Source: CAWJEL01 sp964647255 (GTDB taxonomy: Bacteria; Chloroflexota; Anaerolineae; CG2-30-64-16). Taken from it: DNA of 13,270 bases. Where the stretch lies: positions 1 to 13,270 of the forward strand of contig CAZYGI010000094.1 of NCBI GenBank assembly GCA_964647255.1, read 5' to 3'. This document shows positions 6,080 to 12,757 of this stretch, piece after piece. The stretch's first letter is position 1. Every line of letters starts with the position of its first letter. The notes beneath the pieces were generated by a model. It was not told the origin of the DNA, did not search any database, and worked only from the letters and a program-made list of their open reading frames with translations. Both the position numbers and the translations under genes were made by a program.

Positions 6080-6108
6080 ATTATATCATATCCGGGAAAC
6101 CGGGTGAA
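6080..6108 (-). promoter_or_regulatory. Sigma-70-like promoter for the amaP-like/scpB operon
   Basis: On the minus strand TTCACC (6108-6103, 4 of 6 for -35) is followed after exactly 17 nt by a perfect TATAAT (6085-6080). Transcription would begin near 6073, about 14 nt before the ATG, so the leader is just long enough for the GGAGG ribosome site. The spacer holds a small inverted repeat, CCGGTTTCCCGG, which could be an operator. The promoter lies in the 66-bp gap after the YfhO gene and shows that scpB is not solely dependent on the glycan operon. Confidence 0.75.
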
Positions 6109-6125
6109 TCTGCGTTCTCTGTGGT

Positions 6126-9100
6126 CTATTTTCGTTTCAAACTGGCGCCGAGCGCAGCGATCAGCAGGCCCAGCGCGGCGAGGCTGATCCCCGCGCCGAC
6201 GCGCCACGCGGCCGGGCGATAGCTGAAGACGATTTCATGCGCACCCGGCTCCAGCGCCACCCCCCGAAACATCAGGTTCGTGCGGATGATCGGGGTTGGC
6301 CGGCCGTCCACGGTTGCCTGCCAGCCGGGGTAGGCCGTATCGGCCAGCACGAGCAGGCCGGACGCGGCGGCGTGGGCGGTGATGACCACCCGTTCCGGCG
6401 CGTAGCGCACGATACGGACCGTTTCATCGGACTCCGCCGCCGCGGGGGCGCGCGCCGACAGGCTTGCATCCGTCACGATGGCGGTCACACGGGGATCGAA
6501 CGCCGGATCGTTCAGCAGCGCCAGCGTCGCGGCATCATCGGCCGCGGGCTGCACGCCGTGGACCAGCCAGGCACGGCCGGCGGCGTTCGTCCGCTCGTAG
6601 ATCTTCACGTCGCCGGAGTGAATCCGCCGGAAAGCGCCGCCCGGCGAGACGGTGATCGAGGTATGCGCACCCGTGCGTTCGTCAATCAGACTCAGCCCGT
6701 GCACCGTGACCGGCGTCCCCCCGGCCGGGACGCTGAGCACGATCCGGCCCGGCGTCAGCGGCCCGGGCAGGCGCAGGCGGGCGGGCGCCGGCGTTTGTCC
6801 CCCCTGCGACTCGACCGGCAGCTTCAGACTGGCGGTTGGCGCATCCGTCGCTTCGACGGTCAGCTCGATTCGTGCGCCGGCCTGGCCGACGGCGCCCTCG
6901 GCCACGACGCCCAGCGCGGTCGCCACAAAGCGCGGATATGCGGCCAGATCCAGCGTCAACGCCTGGCCGGGCGCCAGCCGCGTCGGCAGTTCCAGGTCGT
7001 AGTAGACGTCGTCGGCCCACAGATCGCGCTGCTTGTCGGTGACCACATACCGCACGCCGGTCAGATCGAGCAGCCGCGCGTCCGGCACGCTGCGCAACTG
7101 CTCGCGGAGACGGCCATCGGGCACCAGGGATTCGGGCGGGAGGAAAAGACCCTGTAACTCGACATAACGACCAAGCGGCAGGAGTCCGCCGTCGTAGCCG
7201 TCCACCGCAGGCAGGTGGAACAGCAGGGGGAGATTGGGCGCGATCACCTCGACCTGTTTGGCGGCGCGCACCAGCCGCTCGATTGCTGCCGCCGGCAGCC
7301 GATCGGCCTGATTGGCGCGCAGCTCCGCCAGATCGCCTGGATCGAACCGGATGTCGGAGAGGCTCAGGAAGCGGTCATGGCCGGCCGCGCTGATTGCACC
7401 CCCCGCCGGAGCAGCGTCTTCGCCCGAGGCCGTCGCGGCCAGCAGGGCGGCCGGCGCGTTGCGCAGGCTCGTCGCCGAGGGCGCGGTGGCGGCGGTGAAG
7501 GGCAGCGCGCGTGCGCCGAGCCACAGCTCCGCAAACGCGAGCGCGATCAGCCCGATCTGCGCCGGCCGCGGCCGGCTGGGAGCCAGCCAGAGCAGCAGCG
7601 CCGCGGCCAAGCCCGCCAGCATCCAGCCTGCCAGCGTCCGCCAGGACGGCGGCTGCTGGATCAAGACGATGGCCGCGACCGCCGCGGCCCCCGCCAGCCA
7701 GAGCAGCCGCCGCGCGGATGACCGATCGAAGCCTGAAGGCGCAGGGACGCGAAAACGCAGCCCCTTGGGACGCTCCTCGTGTCCCCGTGTCGCCGTGTCG
7801 CCGTGTCCCCGCGCGGCCCCGTCCAGCCCCGCTCCCGCCAACACCGCCGCGCCGAGGGCGAACAGCTCCAGCCAACGCGCCGGCGCGCGAAATAAGGCGA
7901 AACCCGGCACGAAGCGCCATAGCAGGTAGTAGACCGGATTGTAGGCGCCCAGCGCCAGGAACAGGCCTGTCACAGCCAGCACGAGCGGTCTGTTCCCGGT
8001 TTTCCAGCCCTCGGCACCCAGCGTTTGGCTTCCGGTGGCCGGCTTCCAGCCGCGCCGCACCCCCATCGCGGCCAGGGCCAGCGCGGCCACGCCGATGTAG
8101 CCGACAAACTCGGCGTAGCCCTCGCTGCCGAACGCCTGGCTGAGGTCGCTGTCGAACGGCGGCAACAGGCTTTGGCCGAGCAGCCGCGGGCGCAGTGAGA
8201 AGCTGACCGCCTGGCGGTAGGGCAGGCCGCCCGTCCGCAGGCCCAGGCCGTTCAGCTCCAGGGTCGGCAGGAGCTGCGCCGCGCAAAGCAGCAGGGCCGG
8301 GAGGACGAGCAGCAGCGGCCAGAGCACGCGCAGGTCGCCGCCGGCCCCGGATTTGCCTGAAAACCTCCGATTGTCACTCTGAGCGGGTTGACCGCTCAAC
8401 GCTGTTGACGGCTCAACTTCAGCGAAGAGTCTCGTGGACGAATGAGATCCTTCGCTGGGGTTGAGCCGTGACTGGCTTTGAGTGTCTAGCCCGCTCAGGA
8501 TGACATCTTCGTCGATCGCTTCAAAGTGGGGTTTCGCGCTGGCGCGGCGCGCGGTCAACCGACGGATGGCCGATGCAATCACCGGCCAGAGCGCCCAGAG
8601 CCCCAGGCCCACCAGGTTAATAAACGTCGTCTGCGTGTGGCCGGCCAGGAACTGGAGCGCCAGGGCGATCGTCAGGCCCGCGCCCCAGCGGACGCGAGCG
8701 CGCCAACCGGCTGCGTGGGCCGTCTCATCGTATAGCCACAGCAAGGCAGGCAGCCAGGCGAGCGCATTGAGTTGGTTGATGTTTTCCACCCGGCCCAGCG
8801 TGAAGCCGCCCAGGCCGAAGATCAACCCGGCCAGCCACCCCGCAGGCCGGCTCAGCCGGAGCGAGCGGCGGCCGAGCGTGTAAGTGAAGCCGGCTGCCAG
8901 CCATGCGTGCAGGAGCGCCGACCAGATCAACGCCTGTTCGGGGCGCAGCCAGGAGAGGGGCCAGTGGAGCGGGTAGAGCACCGCGGCCTGCGGGTTGGCG
9001 AGGTACGGCACGCCCAGGAACAGATACGGGTTCCACAGCGGAATCTGGCCGCTGCGGAACATTTCCATCCGGTAGGCCCAATACGGCGTGAAGTAGGACA

Positions 9101-9248
9101 GCGCGTCCACGCCGGCCAGGATGCGGTTCGTCAGCCCAAGCGGCCAGAGGATCGCCAGCACGGCCAGCGCCAGGGCCAGCCACGCGAGAAGGTCCCTGGC
9201 ACGGCCGTTTGTAGTCACGGCTTCAGGCGTTTTGGTGTCTGTGATCAT
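6126..9248 (-). CDS. YfhO-family multi-membrane-span protein (GT-C-like glycosyltransferase)
   Basis: This 1040-residue protein has about a dozen hydrophobic helices in its first 600 residues, a large soluble, probably extracytoplasmic region, and a final membrane helix (GAGISLAALGLLIAALG) before a basic KRK end. The start contains the first helix and GVDALSYFTPYWAYRMEMF with D48, the acidic first-loop position typical of GT-C transferases, then IPLWNPYLFLGVPYLAN, characteristic of YfhO. The C-terminal segment TAYPGWQATVDGRPTPI, ending VALEPGAHEIVFSYRP, is also diagnostic. YfhO proteins are linked to glycosylation of envelope polymers such as lipoteichoic acid in Firmicutes; the substrate here is unknown. 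The ATG at 9248 overlaps the stop of the 92-codon ORF as ATGA and lacks a clear ribosome site. Two repeat tracts lie in frame within loops: a palindromic element (residues about 248-293) and octamers (about 479-490). Confidence 0.9.
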   Translation of the reverse strand: MITDTKTPEAVTTNGRARDLLAWLALALAVLAILWPLGLTNRILAGVDALSYFTPYWAYRMEMFRSGQIPLWNPYLFLGVPYLANPQAAVLYPLHWPLSWLRPEQALIWSALLHAWLAAGFTYTLGRRSLRLSRPAGWLAGLIFGLGGFTLGRVENINQLNALAWLPALLWLYDETAHAAGWRARVRWGAGLTIALALQFLAGHTQTTFINLVGLGLWALWPVIASAIRRLTARRASAKPHFEAIDEDVILSGLDTQSQSRLNPSEGSHSSTRLFAEVEPSTALSGQPAQSDNRRFSGKSGAGGDLRVLWPLLLVLPALLLCAAQLLPTLELNGLGLRTGGLPYRQAVSFSLRPRLLGQSLLPPFDSDLSQAFGSEGYAEFVGYIGVAALALAAMGVRRGWKPATGSQTLGAEGWKTGNRPLVLAVTGLFLALGAYNPVYYLLWRFVPGFALFRAPARWLELFALGAAVLAGAGLDGAARGHGDTATRGHEERPKGLRFRVPAPSGFDRSSARRLLWLAGAAAVAAIVLIQQPPSWRTLAGWMLAGLAAALLLWLAPSRPRPAQIGLIALAFAELWLGARALPFTAATAPSATSLRNAPAALLAATASGEDAAPAGGAISAAGHDRFLSLSDIRFDPGDLAELRANQADRLPAAAIERLVRAAKQVEVIAPNLPLLFHLPAVDGYDGGLLPLGRYVELQGLFLPPESLVPDGRLREQLRSVPDARLLDLTGVRYVVTDKQRDLWADDVYYDLELPTRLAPGQALTLDLAAYPRFVATALGVVAEGAVGQAGARIELTVEATDAPTASLKLPVESQGGQTPAPARLRLPGPLTPGRIVLSVPAGGTPVTVHGLSLIDERTGAHTSITVSPGGAFRRIHSGDVKIYERTNAAGRAWLVHGVQPAADDAATLALLNDPAFDPRVTAIVTDASLSARAPAAAESDETVRIVRYAPERVVITAHAAASGLLVLADTAYPGWQATVDGRPTPIIRTNLMFRGVALEPGAHEIVFSYRPAAWRVGAGISLAALGLLIAALGASLKRK
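7779..7810. repeat. Octamer tandem repeat, 4 units, inside the YfhO gene
   Basis: Four contiguous 8-bp units run GTGTCCCC, GTGTCGCC, GTGTCGCC, GTGTCCCC. On the coding strand they give the hydrophilic stretch RGHGDTATRGHEE between membrane helices. Four units of 8 bp (32 bp) are not a multiple of three, so gain or loss of one unit would shift the frame. Confidence 0.75.
8372..8505. repeat. 134-bp palindromic MITE/REP-like element inserted in frame in the YfhO gene
   Basis: Two 62-nt arms (8372-8433 and 8444-8505) are reverse complements at 46 of 62 positions and flank a 10-nt centre, so the whole element folds as one long imperfect hairpin. Its outer ends are TGTCACTCTGAGCGGG and, reverse-complemented, TGTCATCCTGAGCGGG (14 of 16). 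The innermost part of the arms holds AGCGAAG/CTTCGCT. It encodes about 45 polar residues rich in Ser, Gln, Asp and Glu between membrane spans, with no stop. It has no coding capacity of its own, so any mobility would depend on an enzyme supplied elsewhere. Confidence 0.85.
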
Positions 9249-9523
9249 GATTTCAGCCGTTCGGCGCAGCTCGCAGCGACTGAAGTCGCCACTACGAACC
9301 GGACGATGTTCAAGGCAGATGCCCAGGCCCCGCCCGTCGCCACGGCCCCCGCGGGTGAGAAGGAAGCATCTGTGTTGATTGCGTTAATCAGCGTCACACC
9401 GCCCCTGCGGCCGCCGCAGGGGGGTGCAGGCGTCTGCGTTCTGTTCTCGGGGCAGCGCCGGGATGGTGTGCGGGCCGGCGCCGAAGGGCCGTTGGCTTGC
9501 AGGACATTTGCATCGCGATTCAT
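9245..9523 (-). CDS. Possible small ORF (92 aa) linking the GT-C and YfhO genes
   Basis: This ORF of 92 residues begins at an ATG that overlaps the GT-C stop (ATGA, 9523-9520) and ends at a TGA that overlaps the YfhO start (ATGA, 9248-9245). The paired 4-nt overlaps are what a coupled operon gene would show. The peptide is poorly convincing: Pro/Arg/Ala-rich at first (QTPAPPCGGRRGGV), with a weak hydrophobic stretch later (ALNIVRFVVATSVAAS). Part of it comes from a common-looking palindromic repeat (9276-9289). I recognise no family. It may be a real small gene, a remnant, or an ORF whose only role is to carry ribosomes to the YfhO start, which lacks a ribosome site of its own. Confidence 0.35.
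   Translation of the reverse strand: MNRDANVLQANGPSAPARTPSRRCPENRTQTPAPPCGGRRGGVTLINAINTDASFSPAGAVATGGAWASALNIVRFVVATSVAASCAERLKS
9276..9289. repeat. Short inverted repeat between GT-C and YfhO genes
   Basis: GCGACT (9276-9281) and AGTCGC (9284-9289) flank a 2-nt centre. The unit GTAGTGGCGACTTCAGTCGC on the minus strand has the look of a dispersed repeat, but only this copy is seen in the window. Confidence 0.4.
9402..9422. repeat. GC-rich palindrome in the GT-C/YfhO spacer
   Basis: A 21-nt near-perfect palindrome with arms CCCCTGCGG and CCGCAGGGG can form a very stable short hairpin inside the 271-bp stretch between the GT-C stop and the YfhO start. No U-run follows on either strand, so it is not a classical intrinsic terminator. 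It could reduce expression of the downstream gene. Confidence 0.45.
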
Positions 9524-11352
9524 CGGCTGCGCCCCTGATCGAGTGGAACGATCCGATACAGCGTAAACGAGAGGCTGCCGTCGGGCCGGTAGAGGCGGCT
9601 GATCTCTGTGAGGACCAGGCCGTTGCTCGCCAGGGGCAGCCGGACGGCCTCATCATCGCCGGTCGTGCCGGCCCAGCCGGGGAAGACGATCCATTGCGGC
9701 CGCTGCGGCTCGGCGCGGGCGGTGCGGCCGGCGTCTTCGGCCAGCTTCCAGCCCGTGTCCCACCAGCGGCGTTCCTGCGGCGCGTCGAAAAGATAGAAAT
9801 CGTAATGCCAGCTCAGCCATCGGTGGTAGATGATCGCGTCCGCCGGCTGGCTGCGCAGCGTCGCCACCACCTGATCCAGGCCGGTATACGCGCCGTGATC
9901 GCTGCCGACGGGCAGTTTCCCCGTCACGCCCAGGCTGGCCGCGTAGCCGAGCGCGGCGACCAACACGACCGTGATGACCGCCCGCAGGAGGCGTTCAACT
10001 GGCCCGAAGGCGCTCCCACCCTGCTGCGCCGTCACGCCTTTGCGCCCTGGCGTGCCAGGCGCGCCCAGCCACAGCAGACGCAGCCCGCGCGCGGCCAGCA
10101 CGCAGACCAGCGGCAGGATCGGCAGCAGATAGCGATCCCACGGCTGGAAGGTGGCGAAAAAGTGCAACGCCAGGTAGCCGAGGACGAACGCGGCCAGGAT
10201 GGCATTGGTGCTTGACGCCAAGACATCCGCCGCCCCTTGCGTCTTTGCGTCTTTGCATCTTTGCGATTTCTGCCCCGCGAGCCGGCGCCAGGCGACAAGA
10301 CCGGACCCGGCGGCCAGCAGCAGCATCGCCGCGCTCAACAGCGGGATGCCGAACAGATAGCCGAGCTGCTCGGCCCAGGCCGCGGCGCGCGGGAGCCATT
10401 GCGCGGGCAGCGCCAGGCTCAATCCGCCGTAAGCTGCCGCGCCTTGATCCCAGAAGCTTGGCCGGTTGCTCCAGCGCAGGCTGTCCCACCACGTGATCGG
10501 CGCAAAGACCAGCGCGAAGCCGAGCACGGCGTGGAGCGTGAGGCGTGGGGCGTGGAGCGTGAGGCGTGGGGCGTGGGGCGTGGGGCGTAGGGCGTGGAGC
10601 GTGGGGCGTAGGGCGTGGAGCGTGGGGCGTAGGGCGCGGAGCGTGAGGCGTGGGGCGTGGAGCGTGGGGCGTGGGGCGATGGGTAGGCTGCTCCCTGACT
10701 TCCGGCTCCTGGCCTGTGCAATGAGCAGCGCGAGCACCAGCGGCGCGGCCAGGACGCCCTGCTGTTTGCTCGCGACGGCCAGGCCCAGCGCCAACCCCGC
10801 GCGGAAGCCATGCCCCGACAGCGCGGCCCAGATGCCGGCCATGAGCCAGAGGGTCAGCCAGGGGTCGGTGAAGGCGGTCGGTGCGAAAGCGATGGCAAAG
10901 GGTGAGACGGCGAGCAGGGCCGCTGCAAGCAGCGCGAGGCGCGTTCCGTAGGCGCGGCGCGCCCAGCCGAAGGTGATCAGGATCGTCAGCAGGCTGGCAA
11001 GCATCGCCGGCGCGCGCAGCGCAAGCTCCGAGGCGCCGAACGTCCGCACGCTGGCGGCGAGCAGGTAGGGTACGAGGGGAGGCTTGTCCACCCAGGGGGT
11101 CAAGAGCAGCGGATCACGGCCGCTGGCGATCAGTCGCGCCCAGTAGCCGTACAACGCCTCATCGCGGTGCAGCGGGTAGTTCGCCAGCCAGGGGATGGCG
11201 CGCACGATGGCAGCACCTGCGACGATAACCGCCGCCGTGACGCCACGAATCATCTTCCGGGAAAGCGCACGGGGGAGTGTGGGCGTGTGAGTGTGCGGAT
11301 CGCTGTCCACGGCCGCGCCCTCCCACAGGCCCACACGCCTGTTCGCGATCAC
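9520..11352 (-). CDS. GT-C family membrane glycosyltransferase (PMT/ArnT-like)
   Basis: About 610 residues with multiple hydrophobic helices. After the first helix (VTAAVIVAGAAIVRAI) comes the first extracytoplasmic loop, YPLHRDEALYGYWARLI, whose DE pair matches the catalytic acidic motif of PMT/ArnT enzymes, followed by PWVDKPPLVPYLLAA. Such enzymes move a sugar from a polyprenyl-phosphate carrier to protein, lipid or glycan on the outer face of the membrane. WDRYLLPILPLV and a short soluble tail end the protein. The start is uncertain: GTG at 11352 overlaps the GT2 stop as GTGA and is used here. GTG at 11310 has GGGAGG 8 nt upstream. GTG 11382 and ATG 11253 are also in frame. Residues before the first helix (HTHTPTLP) look repeat-derived. 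A heptamer array (10529-10682) and an octamer array (10237-10268) lie in loops. The upstream GT2 probably makes its lipid-linked sugar donor. Confidence 0.88.
   Translation of the reverse strand: MIANRRVGLWEGAAVDSDPHTHTPTLPRALSRKMIRGVTAAVIVAGAAIVRAIPWLANYPLHRDEALYGYWARLIASGRDPLLLTPWVDKPPLVPYLLAASVRTFGASELALRAPAMLASLLTILITFGWARRAYGTRLALLAAALLAVSPFAIAFAPTAFTDPWLTLWLMAGIWAALSGHGFRAGLALGLAVASKQQGVLAAPLVLALLIAQARSRKSGSSLPIAPRPTLHAPRLTLRALRPTLHALRPTLHALRPTPHAPRLTLHAPRLTLHAVLGFALVFAPITWWDSLRWSNRPSFWDQGAAAYGGLSLALPAQWLPRAAAWAEQLGYLFGIPLLSAAMLLLAAGSGLVAWRRLAGQKSQRCKDAKTQGAADVLASSTNAILAAFVLGYLALHFFATFQPWDRYLLPILPLVCVLAARGLRLLWLGAPGTPGRKGVTAQQGGSAFGPVERLLRAVITVVLVAALGYAASLGVTGKLPVGSDHGAYTGLDQVVATLRSQPADAIIYHRWLSWHYDFYLFDAPQERRWWDTGWKLAEDAGRTARAEPQRPQWIVFPGWAGTTGDDEAVRLPLASNGLVLTEISRLYRPDGSLSFTLYRIVPLDQGRSR
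10237..10268. repeat. Octamer tandem repeat, 4 units, inside the GT-C gene
   Basis: Units run TTGCGTCT, TTGCGTCT, TTGCATCT, TTGCGATT. They encode the basic stretch KSQRCKDAKTQG on the minus strand, between two hydrophobic segments. A related 9-bp direct repeat (TTTGCGGTC/TTTGCGGTA) lies in the intergenic region at 3087-3104. Confidence 0.7.
10529..10682. repeat. Heptamer tandem array, 22 units, inside the GT-C gene
   Basis: Twenty-two contiguous 7-bp units occupy 154 bp. The dominant forms are GCGTGGG, GCGTGGA, GCGTGAG and GCGTAGG; the last unit is GCGATGG. On the coding strand three units make seven residues, giving about seven copies of A-(P/L)-R-(P/L)-T-(L/P)-H at residues about 224-275, between two membrane helices. 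Because 7 is not a multiple of 3, other frames through the array also stay open. The repeat class resembles the short tandemly repeated heptamers described in cyanobacteria, by analogy only. Confidence 0.9.
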
Positions 11353-12101
11353 TCGGTCAACCGGAACTTCAACAGCGTCCACATCACTGTCAGGCCGTCG
11401 TGCCAGCTGATTTTCTTGCCTTCATTGAACTCGCGGCCGGTGTAGGAGATCGGCACTTCGTAAATACGGTATTTGCGCTTCAGAATTTTGGCTGTGATCT
11501 CCGGGTCAAAGCCCCAGCCCGGCGACTTGAGGTGCAACTGCTCGGCCACCTCGCGGGTGAAAACCTTGTAGCAGGTCTCCATGTCGCTGAGGATGGTGTC
11601 GAACATGACGTTGGTGAAGAGGGTGAGCAGCTTGTTGCCCAGCATGTGGCTGAAGAACATCGCCTTGCGCGGCCCACCCAGGAAGCGGCTGCCATAGACG
11701 ACCTGAGTGCGGTTTTCGAGGATGGGCTGGAGCAACATGGGATAGTCGCGCGGATCGTATTCCAGATCGGCATCCTGCACGAGCATGATGTCGCCGGTCG
11801 CCTTTTCAATCGCGGTGCGCACCGCGGCGCCCTTGCCCCGGTTCTTGTCGTGGTAGTAGACAAAAACACCGGGGAGCTGCGCCAGTTCCGGCAGGATGTC
11901 ACGCGTGCCATCCAGTGACCCATCATCCACGATCACGATTTCCTTGTCCACCACGAGTTCGACGGTGCCATCGTGTTCGACAGGCAGCCCAAACTTCCCA
12001 TCGCGCACGCGCAGTCGGATCTCCACGTCGCGGACGCGTTCCACAATTTCGCGGATCGTGGTCCGCTCGTTGTAGCACGGGATTAAGACGGAAAGTCGCA
12101 C
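11349..12101 (-). CDS. GT2-family glycosyltransferase, dolichyl-phosphate mannose synthase-like
   Basis: It probably transfers a sugar from a nucleotide donor to polyprenyl phosphate at the cytoplasmic face of the membrane. The 250-residue protein shows the GT-A fold motifs: SVLIPCYNE (4-12), IVIVDDGSLDGT (55-66, D59 and D60 for nucleotide binding), the loop KNRGKGAAVRTAI, and the metal site QDADLEYDP (D110, D112). The acceptor-side elements VVYGSRF, SDMETCYKVF and GWGFDPEITAKI are also present. There is no C-terminal membrane domain, as in single-domain DPM1-type enzymes. One unusual point is about 25 extra residues between the first helix and the DDGS motif (RLRVRDGKFGLPVEHDGTVE). The start is GTG at 12101 with GGGAG about 6-7 nt upstream. 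It lies 34 bp after the ANTAR gene and overlaps the GT-C start, so it likely belongs to one transcript. The exact sugar is not determinable. Confidence 0.92.
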   Translation of the reverse strand: MRLSVLIPCYNERTTIREIVERVRDVEIRLRVRDGKFGLPVEHDGTVELVVDKEIVIVDDGSLDGTRDILPELAQLPGVFVYYHDKNRGKGAAVRTAIEKATGDIMLVQDADLEYDPRDYPMLLQPILENRTQVVYGSRFLGGPRKAMFFSHMLGNKLLTLFTNVMFDTILSDMETCYKVFTREVAEQLHLKSPGWGFDPEITAKILKRKYRIYEVPISYTGREFNEGKKISWHDGLTVMWTLLKFRLTE

Positions 12102-12135
12102 AGCAGTCTCCCAATACCAGCCTGAGCGGCGGGGC

Positions 12136-12720
12136 TCAGCCTTGGCCCACCTGATGCGCCAGGATGATCGCCTCGGCCACGTCTTTCATGGCCTTGCGGT
12201 TGTCCATGCTCATCTTCTGGATCTTGCGGAATGCCTCGGCCTCGGACAAGCCTTGCTTGTCCATCAGGATGCCCTTGGCGCGATCCACCAGCTTCCGGGT
12301 CTCAAGTGCGAGTTGCAGATCGGCGACCTGTTTTTCCAGGTCCTTGAACTCGCTGAAGCGAGCCAGGGCGACCTCGATCGCGGGCGTCAGTTCCTCTTCG
12401 CGATAGGGTTTGACCAGATAGGCCACCACACCGGCTTCGCGGGCGCGGTCCACCAGTTCGCGCTGGCTGTAGGCGCTCAGCAGCACGACCGGCGCGATGC
12501 GCTCCTCGGTCAGGATCTTTGCAGCCTCGATGCCGTCCATGTCCGGCATCTTGATGTCCATCACGATGACATCGGGCCGCAGCTCGCGCGCCTGATTGAC
12601 CGCACTCCGGCCATCCGCCACTTCGCCCACCACCAGGTAGCCCAGGTTTGTGAGCATTTCCCGCAGGTCCATGCGGATCAGGGATTCATCATCTGCAATA
12701 ATGACGCGGGTTCGTTCCAT
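12136..12720 (-). CDS. ANTAR-domain response regulator (AmiR/NasT/PdtaR type)
   Basis: The 194-residue protein has a receiver domain (about 4-118) with acidic pocket D10, D11 and E12, phosphoacceptor D55 (VIVMDIKMPD), S82 (LLSAYS) and K104 (YLVKP). A short coiled coil follows (FSEFKDLEKQVADLQLALE), then a C-terminal ANTAR domain (about 136-190: RKLVDRAKGILMDKQGLSEA then EAFRKIQKMSMDNRK). ANTAR domains bind paired hexaloop RNA hairpins and prevent transcription termination, so phosphorylation is expected to control RNA binding rather than DNA binding. The start ATG at 12720 has AGGAGG 6 nt upstream. It follows its probable cognate kinase by 37 bp, as in the PdtaS-PdtaR pair. No clear ANTAR RNA target was identified by eye in the window, so its regulon is unknown. 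Confidence 0.95.
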   Translation of the reverse strand: MERTRVIIADDESLIRMDLREMLTNLGYLVVGEVADGRSAVNQARELRPDVIVMDIKMPDMDGIEAAKILTEERIAPVVLLSAYSQRELVDRAREAGVVAYLVKPYREEELTPAIEVALARFSEFKDLEKQVADLQLALETRKLVDRAKGILMDKQGLSEAEAFRKIQKMSMDNRKAMKDVAEAIILAHQVGQG

Positions 12721-12757
12721 TGCTGTCCTCCTCGTTCAATGGCGATTCGTGTAATGG

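Noticed and set aside
6237..7157. Plus-strand open frame of 306 codons
   Set aside because: Antisense to the YfhO gene, with Arg/Gly/Gln-rich shadow composition and no domain.
7375..8286. Minus-strand open frame of 303 codons in another frame of the YfhO gene
   Set aside because: It overlaps a clearly coding frame and is a high-GC out-of-frame reading.
8372..8505. Frameshift or pseudogene in the YfhO gene
   Set aside because: The reading frame is continuous through the insertion, and family motifs are in the same frame on both sides.
9384..9656. Minus-strand open frame of 90 codons
   Set aside because: It overlaps the end of the GT-C gene out of frame and shows no operon-type overlaps or motifs.
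10529..10682. CRISPR array
   Set aside because: The repeat unit is 7 bp with no spacers; it is a contiguous tandem array.
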